A stretch of DNA of 64,000 bases, taken from the NCBI GenBank assembly GCA_963575745.1, contig CAUYUJ010016148.1, positions 55,001 through 119,000 on the forward strand, given 5' to 3'. Positions 50,651 to 60,315 of this stretch are shown here, one piece after another (positions within the stretch are counted from its first letter, which is position 1; every line of letters starts with the position of its first letter). The position numbers and the translations under genes were made by a program. The notes beneath the pieces were generated by a model. It was given only the letters and a program-made list of their open reading frames with translations, was not told the DNA's origin and made no database searches. The stretch is from Prorocentrum cordatum (taxonomy: Eukaryota > Sar > Dinophyceae > Prorocentrales > Prorocentraceae).

Positions 50651-51453
50651 GGGCGTTTCTGGAATACTTGCAGATCTCTTGAACGGCGCAGCGTGGTTTT
50701 CAGAAACCAAGCATCACCAGCGGCTACGTCTGGACCCGAAGCGCGTGTCCTGACAATGGCCCAGCGCGATCATATAGACGCGCGCGCGGCGCGACATGCA
50801 CGCGCGCTCCTGCATGGCACCCCGCATATCAAGCAGCCCGCCGATGGCGACGACCCCGCGCCGCCTTCCCTGGACACACAGCACTTGCGTATTAAGCGAT
50901 GGCAACGCGTTGAAAGCGAACCTGCACATCGCGCTCAACTGCTAGCTTGCGCAGTTGGAGAGCTATTCTGCGAGACCACGGCGACGATGGACATCGCCTG
51001 GGCCCCATGAGCGCTCAGATGGTGGAGGCCCAACTTTCGACCAGCCCGCGGCGCAAACAGTTATTTGATGATGCGAAGTTACTGCAGGCGCATGCTGACG
51101 GACGCGCATGCCTCGACGCTCTCGGAGCTGATTTGCTCGACATTTTCCGGCCGGCGCCAGGCCGAGATGATTTCGCCGAGCGCGCGATTGCACGCGTGCG
51201 AGGGCGGTGGCTGGAACAGTGCGCTCCACCGCGCAGTGCTCCAGATGCAGCTGCCTCCTGGAAAAGCCCCCAGACGCGCGGCCTCCTGCGTGGAGATGGC
51301 GCGTCATGCGTGCTCACGGCCGAAACAAAACAAGCGCTCCGAGTGCGCCAAACGATGCGCGGGGAGGGGGGCGAGCACGGACGAGCATGCGAACGCGCGC
51401 GGCTTACGATTGCCAACCAATGCCCTAACTGCCGCTCGACGTCCGCGATCTGA
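50648..51453 (+). pseudogene. LINE ORF2 C-terminal region
   Basis: Continues with VKARCIAASHGWRSMGRFWN (the A-W-x-x-x-x-x-W helix after the polymerase), SGPEARVLTMAQRDHIDARA, then after a stop a new frame from 51031 (QLFDDAKLLQAHADGRACLD) to ANQCPNCRS near 51440. The Cys pattern suggests the end of a small zinc-binding tail. Confidence 0.55.
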
Positions 51454-51518
51454 CAGACTGCGATAAACCGTCTTGTTGCCGTTTATCGCCCTGGGCGACG
51501 CTAAGAACACCGCTCTGT

Positions 51519-51964
51519 TTGCAACTCCGATGTGAACGATCCGCCGCAGCTGTTTTGCCCAAGCGACGACTGCGAGCTCACCTTCGCCGCGCTCGGCGAG
51601 TTGCAAGCCCGCGTTGCTGCTGGGCACCCCCCAGTACCTCTCCTTGCGTTGCGGATGAATCCAATGCCCCGCGCTGGAGAGCCCGCAGGCGCAGCCGCGG
51701 CAGCAGCGGCGCCGCCAGCGAAGAAAGCGCGGCGACCAACAGAGCGGGTCGAAGTCCAAGCTCGCGGACCTGGACTCGCTCGAACTGGAGGAGATGAACG
51801 TGGGGGACATTCAGCGCGTGTTCCCCGCAGTCATGAAACTATTGCTCAACGAGGCGATGAGGCAGCGACAGACCGACGCCGCCTTGACCAAGACTTACCT
51901 CGTCTCCCCCAGCCCCAAAAGCATCGCGGCGATCCGAGCCCGAGCTCGTCGGGCGCGAGTGTAA
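51519..51964 (+). CDS. ORF of unknown function, possibly LINE-associated
   Basis: First frame: DDCELTFAALGELQARVAA and a poly-Ala linker with PPAKKARRP. A neighbouring frame from about 51735 carries LADLDSLELEEMNVGDIQRV, MKLLLNEAMRQRQTDAALT and SIAAIRARARRARV then stop. A single frameshift would join an N-terminal zinc-like piece to a helical tail. It could be an ORF1 of a second element copy or an unrelated gene fragment. Confidence 0.35.
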
Positions 51965-52025
51965 ATAACAAAACAAAAGACGAAGAGGTGCGCAGCGCGA
52001 CGGCGGCGCCGCAGATCGACATGGC

Positions 52026-52400
52026 ATGGCGAAGATCGGAGCGGTCAGCACCGCGGTCTTCGCAGGTTCGCACGACGGTTTTCATCAGGAAGGCGTGCCC
52101 GTCGGCGGTCTCAACCAGCAGCGCCTGGCTGCGCTCGGCGACAAGCTGGAAGCCATGGACATCATGCAGATCGTCGGGCTCGCCCTTCTCGCGACGGCCA
52201 GCGACGCTCACGACGCAGCGCAGTGCAAGCTTCAGCTCAGCCTCAACCCCAGGAGCGACGTCGACCTCAGCGCGACGCACGACTCACTCATGCAGACGGG
52301 AGCGAGCTACAAGCCAGGCCAGGGACCGGCGGTGCACATGGAGAGGACCCTTTACGCGAAGCCGACGCAGTTATGGGGGCGCACCCATGCACTAGACTTC
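52026..52400 (+). CDS. ORF of unknown function
   Basis: Reads MAKIGAVSTAVFAGSHDGF, LNQQRLAALGDKLEAMDIM, LALLATASDAHDAAQCKLQL and MERTLYAKPTQLWGRTHALD, with fairly normal residue use. It follows the preceding ORF closely and may be the second part of the same broken protein. I do not recognise it. Confidence 0.35.
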
Positions 52401-52464
52401 GTCGGTTTCCATTGGACAACGCACAGTTGCGTGCAATGGGGCCCTTGTATTCCACAACATGCGG

Positions 52465-52849
52465 CAGGGATGGGCAATGGGGGCCTCTCGCCTGCATCAG
52501 GGAGTGCGCCTACTACTGCGCCAGTCGTTCAGGGCATGGGAAGCCCAACGCAACGCAGCTACGAGCGCGCATACTTTTTCGCCAGTTGTTCAGGGCATGG
52601 GGAGCCCACCTTTTACATCACAGAGTGCGCCTGCATATTCAGTTGTTCAGGACATGGATAGCCAACCTTACGCATCGCAAAGTACGCTTACGCCAGCTGA
52701 GTCACCCGATGGCACGAACTGCTCACCTCCTCTGATCTTTCGCAAGCATTTGAGCGCGCCGCTCACTCCGGTCGCATCGAGGGCCTTTGGAGGCAGAGGG
52801 CACCGTCCTCCGAGAGGCATTTCCTTTCAGGGCATGGGAAGCCCACCCT

Positions 52850-52850
<1 letters not shown>
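52465..52850 (+). repeat. Tandem repeat of about 59 bp plus stray unit
   Basis: GTTCAGGGCATGGGAAGCCC recurs at 52528, 52588 and 52645, and again at 52828 before the TAC microsatellite. Confidence 0.65.
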
Positions 52851-52851
<1 letters not shown>

Positions 52852-52893
<42 letters not shown>

Positions 52894-52917
52894 TTACTAC
52901 TACTATTACTACTACTA
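52852..52917. repeat. (TAC)n microsatellite at gap edge
   Basis: ACTACTACT run into the N block; length unknown. Confidence 0.95.
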
Positions 52918-53017
52918 NNNNNNNNNNNNNNNNNNNNNNNNNNNNNNNNNNNNNNNNNNNNNNNNNNNNNNNNNNNNNNNNNNNNNNNNNNNNNNNNNNN
53001 NNNNNNNNNNNNNNNNN
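52918..53017. other. Assembly gap, 100 N
   Basis: TAC repeats on the left, CCT repeats on the right, so the two sides need not be neighbours at this distance. Confidence 1.
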
Positions 53018-53075
53018 CCCCCTCCTCCTCCTCCTCCTCCTCCTCCTCCTCCTCCTCCTTCTCCTCCTCCTCCTC
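53018..53075. repeat. (CCT)n microsatellite
   Basis: Right edge of the gap. Confidence 0.95.
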
Positions 53076-53183
53076 CACGTCGGGTCGCCAACGGCCCCGG
53101 GGGAAACCGTGCAGGCAGGGAGGGGGTCCTGGCGCAGTGGCGGCCCGCCGCGGGCCCGTGTGTGGGGGGGGGGGGGCGTCGGC

Positions 53184-53487
53184 TCGGCATCGCTCGGACG
53201 TCTGCATCGTCTCCCTCTCGGCAAAAAAAAAGGACACCACCCCACCTACGGCCCTCCATGTTGCGCTACGGCCCATCGGGGGCCGTAGCGTAAACCATGC
53301 AACAACCAACGCCAGATGTGCTGGCATACGCTACGGTTTTTTGGGGCCGTAGGTGGGGTGGTGTCGTTTGTTTTATGGTCCATCCCTCGGCGAGTGCCAC
53401 GGAGGAGCAGATCTCGGATCCAACGACGAGGATATCAGAAGCGCACGAGATCGAGGAATGGCACGGGGAGTGGGCGTCTGAGCGATG
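53184..53487 (+). mobile_element. Family J copy interrupted by element L
   Basis: Left part 53184-53232 (CGGCATCGCTCGGACGTCTG); diverged right part 53366-53487 ending GTGGGCGTCTGAGCGATGGC. Confidence 0.6.
53233..53365 (+). mobile_element. Element L with perfect 22-bp TIRs
   Basis: 133 bp, starts GACACCACCCCACCTACGGC and ends with its exact complement, GCCGTAGGTGGGGTGGTGTC. The interior has a second palindrome around CTACGGCCC / GGGCCGTAG. Only copy in the window. Confidence 0.85.
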
Positions 53488-53517
53488 GCGAGCCGGGGAT
53501 CGGTGGGTCGAGGTGGG

Positions 53518-53860
53518 AGGTGGAGAAATCGAGTCGAGGATCGAGGACCGAGGGGCAAGGGTCGAGGGTAGAGGATCGAGGGTCGAGGATAGAGGATCGA
53601 GGGTCGAGGATAGAAGATCGAGGGTCGATGATAGAGGATAGAGGATAGAGAGTCGAGAGTCGAGGATAGAGGGTCGAAGGTCGTGGTGAGACCAAGGGTC
53701 GAGATCGAGGATGGGAAGGGGAGGGTCATCTGTCATCGGGCATCGGGAGTCGATGTGGGGAGACTGAGAGTCGAGGGTCGAGGATCGAGGGTCGAGGGTC
53801 GAGGGTCGAGAAGAGGTCAAGGGGTCGAGGGTCGAGGCGAGACCAAGGGTCGGTGGTCGA
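53518..53860. repeat. GTCGAGGATAGAG tandem DNA
   Basis: 7- and 14-bp units GAGGGTCGAGGATAGAG; continues less regularly to 53920. Confidence 0.95.
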
Positions 53861-54079
53861 GGATGGGAGGGAGGAGGGCCATCGGGCATCGGGGACTGAG
53901 GAGGGGAGACCTCGAGGGTCGAGGACGGAGCAACAATTGTGCCGGAGGCGCTTGGGTTCCGCGTCTCCCGAGCTGCTTCCTGTCGCAGGGGCTGCCACCT
54001 CCGCCGTCCAGGACTCGGTTCGGGCTTCGTTTCTGATCCCAGGGCCGTGAAGCATCGATCCCGGATGAGGAGCCCGCCG

Positions 54080-54760
54080 GGCCAGAATGGACATCGCGGG
54101 CCTCGGGGATCGGGGATCGAGGATCAGGGATCGAGGGTGGGGAGATCGAGGGGGAATCGATCCTCGATCGAGGAGGATCGGGCGGGATCGGGCATCGACG
54201 ATCTCGAAGGGAATCGAGGAAGGTCGGGGGGGGCATCGCGGATCGGGGATCGGGGGGGGGGGGGGGAGATCCGGGGAGATGGTGTGGGGGGGCATCGATG
54301 GTCGAGGAGGGATCGGAGATCGGGGAGATCGACGATTGAGGATTGATGGTGGGGGATCGGAGATCTTGGAGGATCAAGGATGGAGGGGATCGGAGATCGG
54401 GGATCAAGAATCGGGGATCGGAAGGGGGACCATCGGGGATCGAGGGTGGGAGCTCGAGGCATCGAGCGAAGAAGACATGACGACATATAGACACAGACTT
54501 CCGGAGGTCCGCGCGGATTTCCGAAAGTTTGGGCGCATGTCGTGATGCGTTCTGCTTATCGAGAGAGGCACCGAGGATCGAGGATCGAGGAGGAATCCGA
54601 GACCGGGTCGACGGGCACCGAGGACCGAGGACCGAAGGGGGGTCGAGGGTCGAGAATCGGGTGTCAAGATCGGAGGGTGGACGGGAGAATCAGGATCGAG
54701 GATCGGGGATCGTAGTGGCCAGCAGCATCGAGGCACAGGGATCGGAGAGGGGGGAGATCT
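54080..54760. repeat. GGGGATCGAGGATCGG tandem DNA
   Basis: Degenerate GATCGGGGATCGAGG units, interrupted at 54480-54560 by a family F arm. GCCGTCCAGGACTCGG-type segment at 54000 recurs at 54850. Confidence 0.9.
54495..54540 (+). mobile_element. Family F arm fragment
   Basis: CTTCCGGAGGTCCGCGCGGA then TTTCCGAAAGTTTGGGCGC. Confidence 0.45.
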
Positions 54761-55039
54761 CGAGGGCCGATGGACAGCACGTCGCGCTGGAGATCGATGC
54801 GTGCTGCACATTCTCCGCCCTGCTCTCTCAGAAGATCTGCCGCCTCGGCCATCCAGGACTCGGCTCGGGCTGCGTGGCTGGTCCCAGGGCTGTCAAGAGC
54901 GCATCCTGGAGGAAGAGCCCGCCAGGATGGACCCCAGGAGGGGTCCGGGGGCTGGTGCTGTGAAGCGGAGTTGGGCCGACACCAGCAGAGCAAGTGGGTG
55001 GGTGAGAGGGTGAGTGAGTGAGTGAGTGGGTGAGTGGGT

Positions 55040-55440
55040 GAATGAGTGAGTGAATGAGGAGGAGGAGAAGAAGGAGGAGGAGGAGGGGGCGGAGGAGGAG
55101 GAGGAGGGGAAGGAGGAGGAGGATCGAGGAGATGTGCTTTCTGGAAGCTTATGGCCTGTCATCTTGGAGTCTCCAGGGGCCTCCAGAGAGAGGCGTCGGG
55201 AGAGATCTCCAGAGGCATCCGGGGACCTCGTGGGGCCACGGGAGGAGGAGGAGGAGGAGGAGGAGGAGGGAGGAGGAGGAGGACGAGAGGAGGAGGAGGA
55301 GGATGGAGGAGGAGGAGGAAGGAGGAGGAGGAGGAGGAGGAGGAGGAGAGGAGGAGGAGGAGGAGAGGAGGAGGAGGAGAGGAGGAGGAGGGGGAGGAGA
55401 GGGGAGGAGGAGGAGGAGGAGGAGGAGGAGGAGGAGTGAG
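55040..55440. repeat. GAGT then (GAG)n microsatellites
   Basis: GTGAGTGAGTGG at 54995-55060, then GGA blocks at 55056-55125 and 55230-55437 around a non-repetitive 100 bp. Confidence 0.95.
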
Positions 55441-55639
55441 GAGTAAGCCAGGACCCCAGGTAAGCGGACCCGGTTAGTGGTAGGGCCCCAGAGCCCCTAA
55501 ATTGGCCAGAATCACTAAACCAGGTCTGCCGTAGCTGTTTTTTTTCGGGTGACGGCAGTTCTGGTTAGTGGAACGGGGCGGCACTAAACCAGGTCCCACT
55601 AAACCTAGTTCTGGCAACGCCCGAGAGGAGGATGAGGAT

Positions 55640-55754
55640 GGGGCGGGGACGATGTTTTGACTATGTTTGGCCATTTGGGGGAACATATTTTTTGGGGGGT
55701 GTTTTTTTCGTGTTACCTCCAAAATCCCCCTTGTAGGGGGACATGCCCGACCTA
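55640..55754 (+). mobile_element. Family D element, right half only
   Basis: Starts within the AT-rich middle (GACGATGTTTTGACTATG) and ends GGGGGACATGCCCGACC. Confidence 0.7.
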
Positions 55755-55845
55755 ACTATACTCGCAAACGTCCGAACAAAGCACGTGTCTTCCTCGATGT
55801 CATGGATCGTGCATCCCCGGCGGCGGATCCAGGCCAGTGGCGAGT

Positions 55846-56042
55846 ACGGTAGGTTCGTGCCGTGTCGAACGGCGGTGACCCCGCCAGCGGCGTTCAGCTT
55901 TGAACGCCGCGGGCGACCCGGAATCGTTCGATGTGGAACGATTTGGACGTTTCGGGGACGCCCGATCGTTCTCGAGGTTGAGCGATCCCCGCGGTGTCGG
56001 GAGCCAACGCCCAGGTCGACACGACACGAACCCACGGTAGGT
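55846..56042 (+). mobile_element. Family I element
   Basis: TACGGTAGGTTCGTGCCGTG to CGACACGAACCCACGGTA; best-preserved ends. Confidence 0.8.
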
Positions 56043-56282
56043 GAGTGGCAGCATGTGTGTTCCTTGTTTCTCGATGCCCGCAGCTCAGGCCTGCAGCCGC
56101 GACCGCCAGATCATGTGGAAGCCAACGATTCTTCACAGACCCCGGCTCGGTCCGTCCCACGGGAGCAATCGAGGAGCAGCAGCCGGTCGGCAGAGGGCTG
56201 CGCAGCACTGCCATACCTGCGCCCCATTTCGGGGCCAGAGCTTGGCTGGTCTGCTTTCTCCTCCCTGGCGCACCTTTCATGA

Positions 56283-56335
56283 GTAGGAGGAGGAGGAGGA
56301 AGAGGAGGAGGCGAAGGAGGAGGAGGAGGAAGATT
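56283..56335. repeat. (GGA)n
   Basis: Short GGA/GAA run. Confidence 0.9.
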
Positions 56336-56471
56336 CAGGGCGCCCCACTGGGGCTTGAGCTCATGGGGTCGGACTATTGTGCCGAATCGCGCATCGTCGA
56401 TGTATGGGCGGTGCAGCGCGATCTGGAGCACGAGTAGTCCGTCCAGACTTCGCCGACGCGCCGCCGATACT

Positions 56472-56645
56472 CAGAGGAGGACACCCATACCGCTACCCTT
56501 CCCTCGTTTTCCCCCTCTTGGGGGCCTCCTGTGAGTGCCCTCCTCGCCTCGGCTGGATTGGCCTCGAATTCCTGGTCAGAACGCACCCCAGGAGACGTCC
56601 GGGAAGTAGCGGTATCGGTGCTGTTGGTCTCTCCAAACACGCCCA
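56472..56645 (+). mobile_element. Family S element, full
   Basis: CAGAGGAGGACACCCATACC to GGAAGTAGCGGTATCGGTGC. Confidence 0.7.
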
Positions 56646-56721
56646 CGATGCGGTGCGATCCTGCGACCCATTCGCTCCGGTCCGGTGTGGGGGGCCTTCG
56701 GTGCTTCACAAGGCCACCCCT

Positions 56722-56870
56722 CGTCTGGGGTGCGGAGGTCGCACGCCTCTCAGGCTTCAGCGGGTCCCAGAAGCCCCGGAGGCTCGAGAAGTGGAGCCAA
56801 GAGCTTACTTCCCCTTTTCTGTTTGGTTTGTCCCACAGTCCATCGAGGAGCCGCAGCACCAAATAGGAGG
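56722..56870 (+). pseudogene. Degenerate duplicate of the sushi-like exon
   Basis: Aligns with 57186-57250 at roughly three bases in four (GCGGAGGTCGCACGCCTCTC against GTGGAGGTCGCGTGCCTCCC) and reads AEVARLSGFSGSQKPRRL, with the cysteines lost. The 3' part (CCCACAGTCCATCGAGGAGC) resembles 56155-56180. Confidence 0.4.
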
Positions 56871-56925
56871 AGGAAGAGGAGGAGGAGGAGGAGGAGGAGG
56901 AGGGGGAGGAGGAGGAGGAGGAGCG
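56862..56925. repeat. (GGA)n
   Basis: Between the degenerate sushi-like copy and the real exon. Confidence 0.9.
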
Positions 56926-57182
56926 AGGCCACTGCCACTCAGGGTTCATGATGATCCGATTGATCCGTTTCGGCATCGATGTCTGCCAGCGCGCTCCTAT
57001 TCCATTCCGATGCTCCGACCGACGATCCGTCGCGGCCGACGTCATATGGCGTTGTATTTGCGTCGTGGCCAGCCGATCCTGTTCGATTCTTCGGCTCCGT
57101 GCCGATGCAGGCCGATCTGGCGCACGCTCCGATTCGATCCCGCTATCCCGCTTCGATGCCGACTGGCCCCGCCCCACCACAG

Positions 57183-57275
57183 GCGGTCGTGGAGGTCGCG
57201 TGCCTCCCGGGCTTCAATGGGTCGCGGAGCTCCTGGCGCTTGCGCTGCCTCGATGACGGCACCTGGAGCGCAGAG
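57183..57275 (+). CDS. Sushi/CCP-like gene, exon 1 of those seen
   Basis: After CCACCACAG, reads AVVEVACLPGFNGSRSSWRL then RCLDDGTWSAE. The pattern C-x-x-G-F-x-G-S ... W-x-L-x-C-x-D-G-x-W-S is the second half of a complement-control-protein (sushi) module, an extracellular adhesion and binding fold. It ends GCAGAG|GCGGCC (GC donor, phase 0). Earlier exons were not identified with confidence. Confidence 0.55.
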
Positions 57276-57378
57276 GCGGCCGCCGTCGTCGCCGCCGGTC
57301 GCAGCCCTCGCGGTCGTGGCCCTTGCCGTCGACGGTGCCACCGTCGTCGTCGCCTCCGCTGCCGCCGCCGTCGAACCT

Positions 57379-57414
<36 letters not shown>

Positions 57415-57798
57415 GTTTGAAGCTCGCTGAGGGGCAGCGAACACGATCTGTGTTTCTGGGGCGACGGAGGGGGAGGAGGCAATGCTCGTAGGGTAAGAGC
57501 AAGCCTAAGCAGCCCAATCGTCGGTAAGAACAAACGTAAGATTCGAGCTTCTTGCGAATATGGGTCGTCAGGATTGCAATTGACGGATCATGCGCGTTGG
57601 GCGAGCGTATTGGGATCTGGCCTTGGAAACAAAGCTGCCCCCCAGCGACCTCCAGGTCGTCGTCGACGTCGGCGTCGTCTTTGTCGCCATCGCCGTCGTC
57701 GCAGCCTTCGTCGTCGTCTTCGCCGCCGCCGTCGTCGTTGTCCTCGTCGTCGTCTTCGTCGCTGGTCGCTAGTCGAGGCCGTCGCCGTCGTCACCGAG
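57276..57798 (+). other. Intron of the sushi-like gene, GC-AG
   Basis: GAGG is repeated at both junctions (57273-57276 and 57796-57799); phase 0. The interior is rich in GTC/GCC trinucleotides and has lost recognisable element structure. Confidence 0.45.
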
Positions 57799-57861
57799 GT
57801 GGACTGCAGGCGGATCAACTGCACGCTCCCCTCCGACCCGCTCGGCGTCTGGCGGTGGCAG
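57799..57861 (+). CDS. Sushi/CCP-like gene, exon 2
   Basis: Reads VDCRRINCTLPSDPLGVWRW then Q. The C-x-x-x-x-C start directly after GTWSAE is the linker between two sushi modules. The donor GGCAG|GCCC (GC, phase 0) fits the next exon. Confidence 0.55.
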
Positions 57862-58008
57862 GCCCATGGCGGCGGCGGCGAAGACGACGAAGACGACGGT
57901 GGCGGCGGTGGCGACGACGACGATGACGACGACGACGACGGCAGATTCGACGGCGGCGGCAGCGGCTGCGCGACGTGGTCGTGCAGTCGTCGTCGCCGTG
58001 GTCGTGCA

Positions 58009-58079
<71 letters not shown>

Positions 58080-58167
58080 CGTCTGAGGGCCACGGCGGCG
58101 ACGTCGGCGGCGGCTGCGTGGGCGGCCGCGGCGGCGGTCCCCGCAGGGGCCCGCGGGGCACCTGCAG
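57862..58167 (+). other. Intron of the sushi-like gene with GAC/GTC arrays
   Basis: GC-AG, acceptor CCTGCAG|ACC. Two trinucleotide blocks (GAC near 57910, GTC at 58010-58080) make up much of it. An alternative acceptor CCCGCAG|GGG at 58145 would also stay in frame. Confidence 0.4.
58008..58080. repeat. (GTC)n within a sushi-gene intron
   Basis: About 24 GTC units. Confidence 0.95.
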
Positions 58168-58293
58168 ACCCTGGAGCTGCTCTGCGCCGGCGGGTTCGCG
58201 CCGAGCGCGCCGGCGTCCTACGGGGTGCTGCGGTGCCCCGACACCGCGCGGATGCCAGAGTGCATCCCTGGCAGGTGCCCGACTTTCGCTCAG
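58168..58293 (+). CDS. Sushi/CCP-like gene, exon 3
   Basis: Reads TLELLCAGGFAPSAPASYG, VLRCPDTARMPECIPGRCP and TFAQ. Cys spacing (C-x-x-G-F ... R-C-x-D ... C-x-x-x-x-C) repeats that of exon 1. Ends GCTCAG|GTCTCC (GT donor, phase 0). Confidence 0.55.
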
Positions 58294-58484
58294 GTCTCCT
58301 AGATGGGGTCGGAGTAGATGGGGTCGGAGGATCGCGCCGCATCTCCGACGCATCGCCCATGCGGCTCGATGCGGAGCCCGATTTGCTTCTCGTCGACGTC
58401 ACCGATTCATCGCCCACGTCGCCGATACCTCACCGGTGCATTGCCGATGCATCCTCCGACCCCATCTACTCCGCCCCCATCCAG
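58294..58484 (+). mobile_element. Intron that is a family R element
   Basis: 191 bp, CAG|GT to CAG|GAG, with CAGG on both sides. The ends are inverted (AGATGGGGTCGGAG and CTCCGACCCCATCT), and the interior carries repeated CGCCGAT/ATCGCC motifs. A second copy is at 14825-15015. Confidence 0.6.
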
Positions 58485-58530
58485 GAGGCCTCTATCTCGT
58501 CCTGGTCTTCCTTCGGGACGATCGAGATGG
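58485..58530 (+). CDS. Sushi/CCP-like gene, exon 4 (short)
   Basis: Reads EASISSWSSFGTIEM and ends ATGG|GTACGG (GT donor, phase 1). Support is phase agreement and the CAGG duplication; there is no family motif in it. Confidence 0.35.
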
Positions 58531-58959
58531 GTACGGAAAGAAGGTGTGCACAGATCGGCAGCAGCTACTGTTTTTTTTAGCAGGACTCGCTGTCCGCGCC
58601 GCCGCGGGCGTTGTCCCTGGAAGAGACAAAACCGCCCGCCCAATAGCGGCCGCTGTCGGTTTCCTACATCATTTGTTGTTGGGCATCGTACCCATTTTCC
58701 CCGTACCCATTTCGAGTGTCCTAGTTCCTGGTATCGCCTACACGTAAGAGACCCTTCGACGGAGTGACCTTTGGTGCGGGCTCACAGGGGTCCCCCAGAT
58801 CGCTGAGCGCGATGCGATCGCAGCTGCTTGCGCGCTTGGATTTGGCCACGCTGCGCCCCCTTAGTCCGAGCCGACTTCCTGGCGAGGCTTCGGGTCGCGC
58901 ACAGGCAGCCCCTTCAAGCAGTCCGGGCTGGCCTCAACCCAGACATGCGACGTCTTGAT

Positions 58960-59110
58960 TTTTTCAATAAGGGCTCCCTGGAAGTCCCGACCCTTTCCCC
59001 GGGACCGGTTTTTCATCCTGAGTCGTTTTTGGACGGTCCCGAGGCCCGGTGAGGGTCCCCCGAGGCCGAAAACGGCCAAAAACCTCCCCCCCTGATTTTT
59101 TTAACGACGC
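58960..59110 (-). mobile_element. Family C element
   Basis: Reversed copy, GACGTCTTGATTTTTTCAAT to CCTGATTTTTTTAACGAC. Confidence 0.7.
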
Positions 59111-59234
59111 GGCCATGTCTTGGAAAAGGTTCCCCGAGCAGTCCCAGCTGGCATCAACAGCCCCCTCCCGAGTAGTCCCGGGCGGTCGTGACACCTTAGC
59201 GCCGCCTCGAGGTCCCGCGGTGCCCCCGGGGCGC

Positions 59235-59299
59235 TCCGCGCCCGCCGGGACACTCGAGGGGCCCGTGGAGGCCAGGCGGGACTGCCTGTGGGGGCTGCC
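59235..59299 (+). CDS. Possible exon 5' of a family P element
   Basis: Reads APAGTLEGPVEARRDCLWGL. If the element at 59300-59482 and one TGCC copy are removed, the frame continues LWGLPAIDRLRARVAFRRSG on the right. This could belong to the sushi-like gene or another gene. The right side then enters a dispersed repeat. Confidence 0.35.
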
Positions 59300-59482
59300 T
59301 ACCCATCGGCCGTTGAAATGATGTATTTTTGGATGCCCAGATAATCTACTTTACGCGCCTTCCTGCTTCAATGATCGAGTGGCTTCACCTCTTCCGTCCT
59401 CCTCAGGGGACGGACGGGACCCAGTCTGTTTTCAACGCCTTCCGGCTTCATGGTTCGACCTGCTTCTTCCGACCGATGGGTA
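59300..59482 (+). mobile_element. Family P element in coding-like DNA, TSD TGCC
   Basis: 183 bp with inverted ends TACCCATCGGCCG and CGACCGATGGGTA. TGCC lies at 59296-59299 and 59483-59486. No canonical splice pair falls at the ends. Confidence 0.6.
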
Positions 59483-60315
59483 TGCCCGCCATCGACCGGC
59501 TGCGCGCAAGAGTGGCCTTTCGACGGAGCGGCATCTGGGTGCGGGCACACGGGGGCCCCCAGAGGGCCCAACGCGAGGCGATCGCATCGTCTGGCGCGCT
59601 CGGGTCTGGGCTCCCCGCGGCCCCCGAAAGTCGCGCACCAGAGGCCGCACTCGCCTGGGGTCACTCGTGCGCGTGTGTAGCCGAATGTCGCAGGCCCAGA
59701 GGCTGACACCAGCACCAATATCGGCGGTGTGCCTCCACCGAGGAAAGAGGGTCCCGATCTCGGCGATGGTGGTACTATTCTGGCCTCCAGGGCGGCCGAA
59801 ATACCACCGCCAGCGCCGAAAGCTGGGGTCACCGATTCCCCCTGTGGAGGCAGCCCCCCGTGTTGGCGTTGGTGCCCATTCCCAGGCCTCCCAGAGGGAA
59901 GCAGACAGGTCCCGTGAGAACAGCGATAGTACACCCTAGGCGATGCTTAAGAAAACTTGAGTTTTCGGCCAGAGTCTCGATTATTCTTAACGTTTCAATG
60001 TAAATCCCAAGATTTTGATAGAAGTTCTGGGTTTTATTCAATTTCTGAGACTATGAATTTCTTAACCCATGATTTCTTAAGCATTTCGCGTGGTGTACCG
60101 TCTGGCACGCTCGGGTCTGGGCTCCCCGCGGCCCCCGAGAGCCGCGCGCCGGAGGCCGTCCTCGCCTGGGGTCGCTCGTGCGCCGAGTGAAGCAGACGGG
60201 TCCCGAGAGAGAGCAGCGCTCTGCCTTCCCGGTCGCCGCCCTCGGGCTCGCCCGGGGCCCATCGGGCCCCGGGACCTGCTGAGAGCAACCGCTCCGGATG
60301 CGCGGCGGACCCTGG

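Larger units (their letters stand above)
48195..51453 (+). pseudogene. Decayed LINE-type retrotransposon ORF2
   Basis: Three domains in LINE order on one strand but in different frames, so at least three frameshifts and several stops. They are an endonuclease (48272-48832), a reverse transcriptase (about 49060-50650) and a C-terminal segment ending in a CPNC pattern (51031-51453). Base composition is less GC-rich and third positions are less biased than in the neighbouring exons. It lies downstream of KNTC1-like exon n in the same orientation. No target-site duplication or poly-A tail could be placed, and the 5' end is unclear. Confidence 0.75.
58757..60192 (+). repeat. Dispersed repeat around 58.8, 59.5 and 60.1 kb
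   Basis: TCTGGCACGCTCGGGTCTGG, CTCCCCGCGGCCCCCGAGAG and CTCGCCTGGGGTCGCTCGTG at 60105-60192 match 59588-59690. CGACGGAG-TGGTGCGGGCAC is at 58757 and 59522. Confidence 0.5.
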
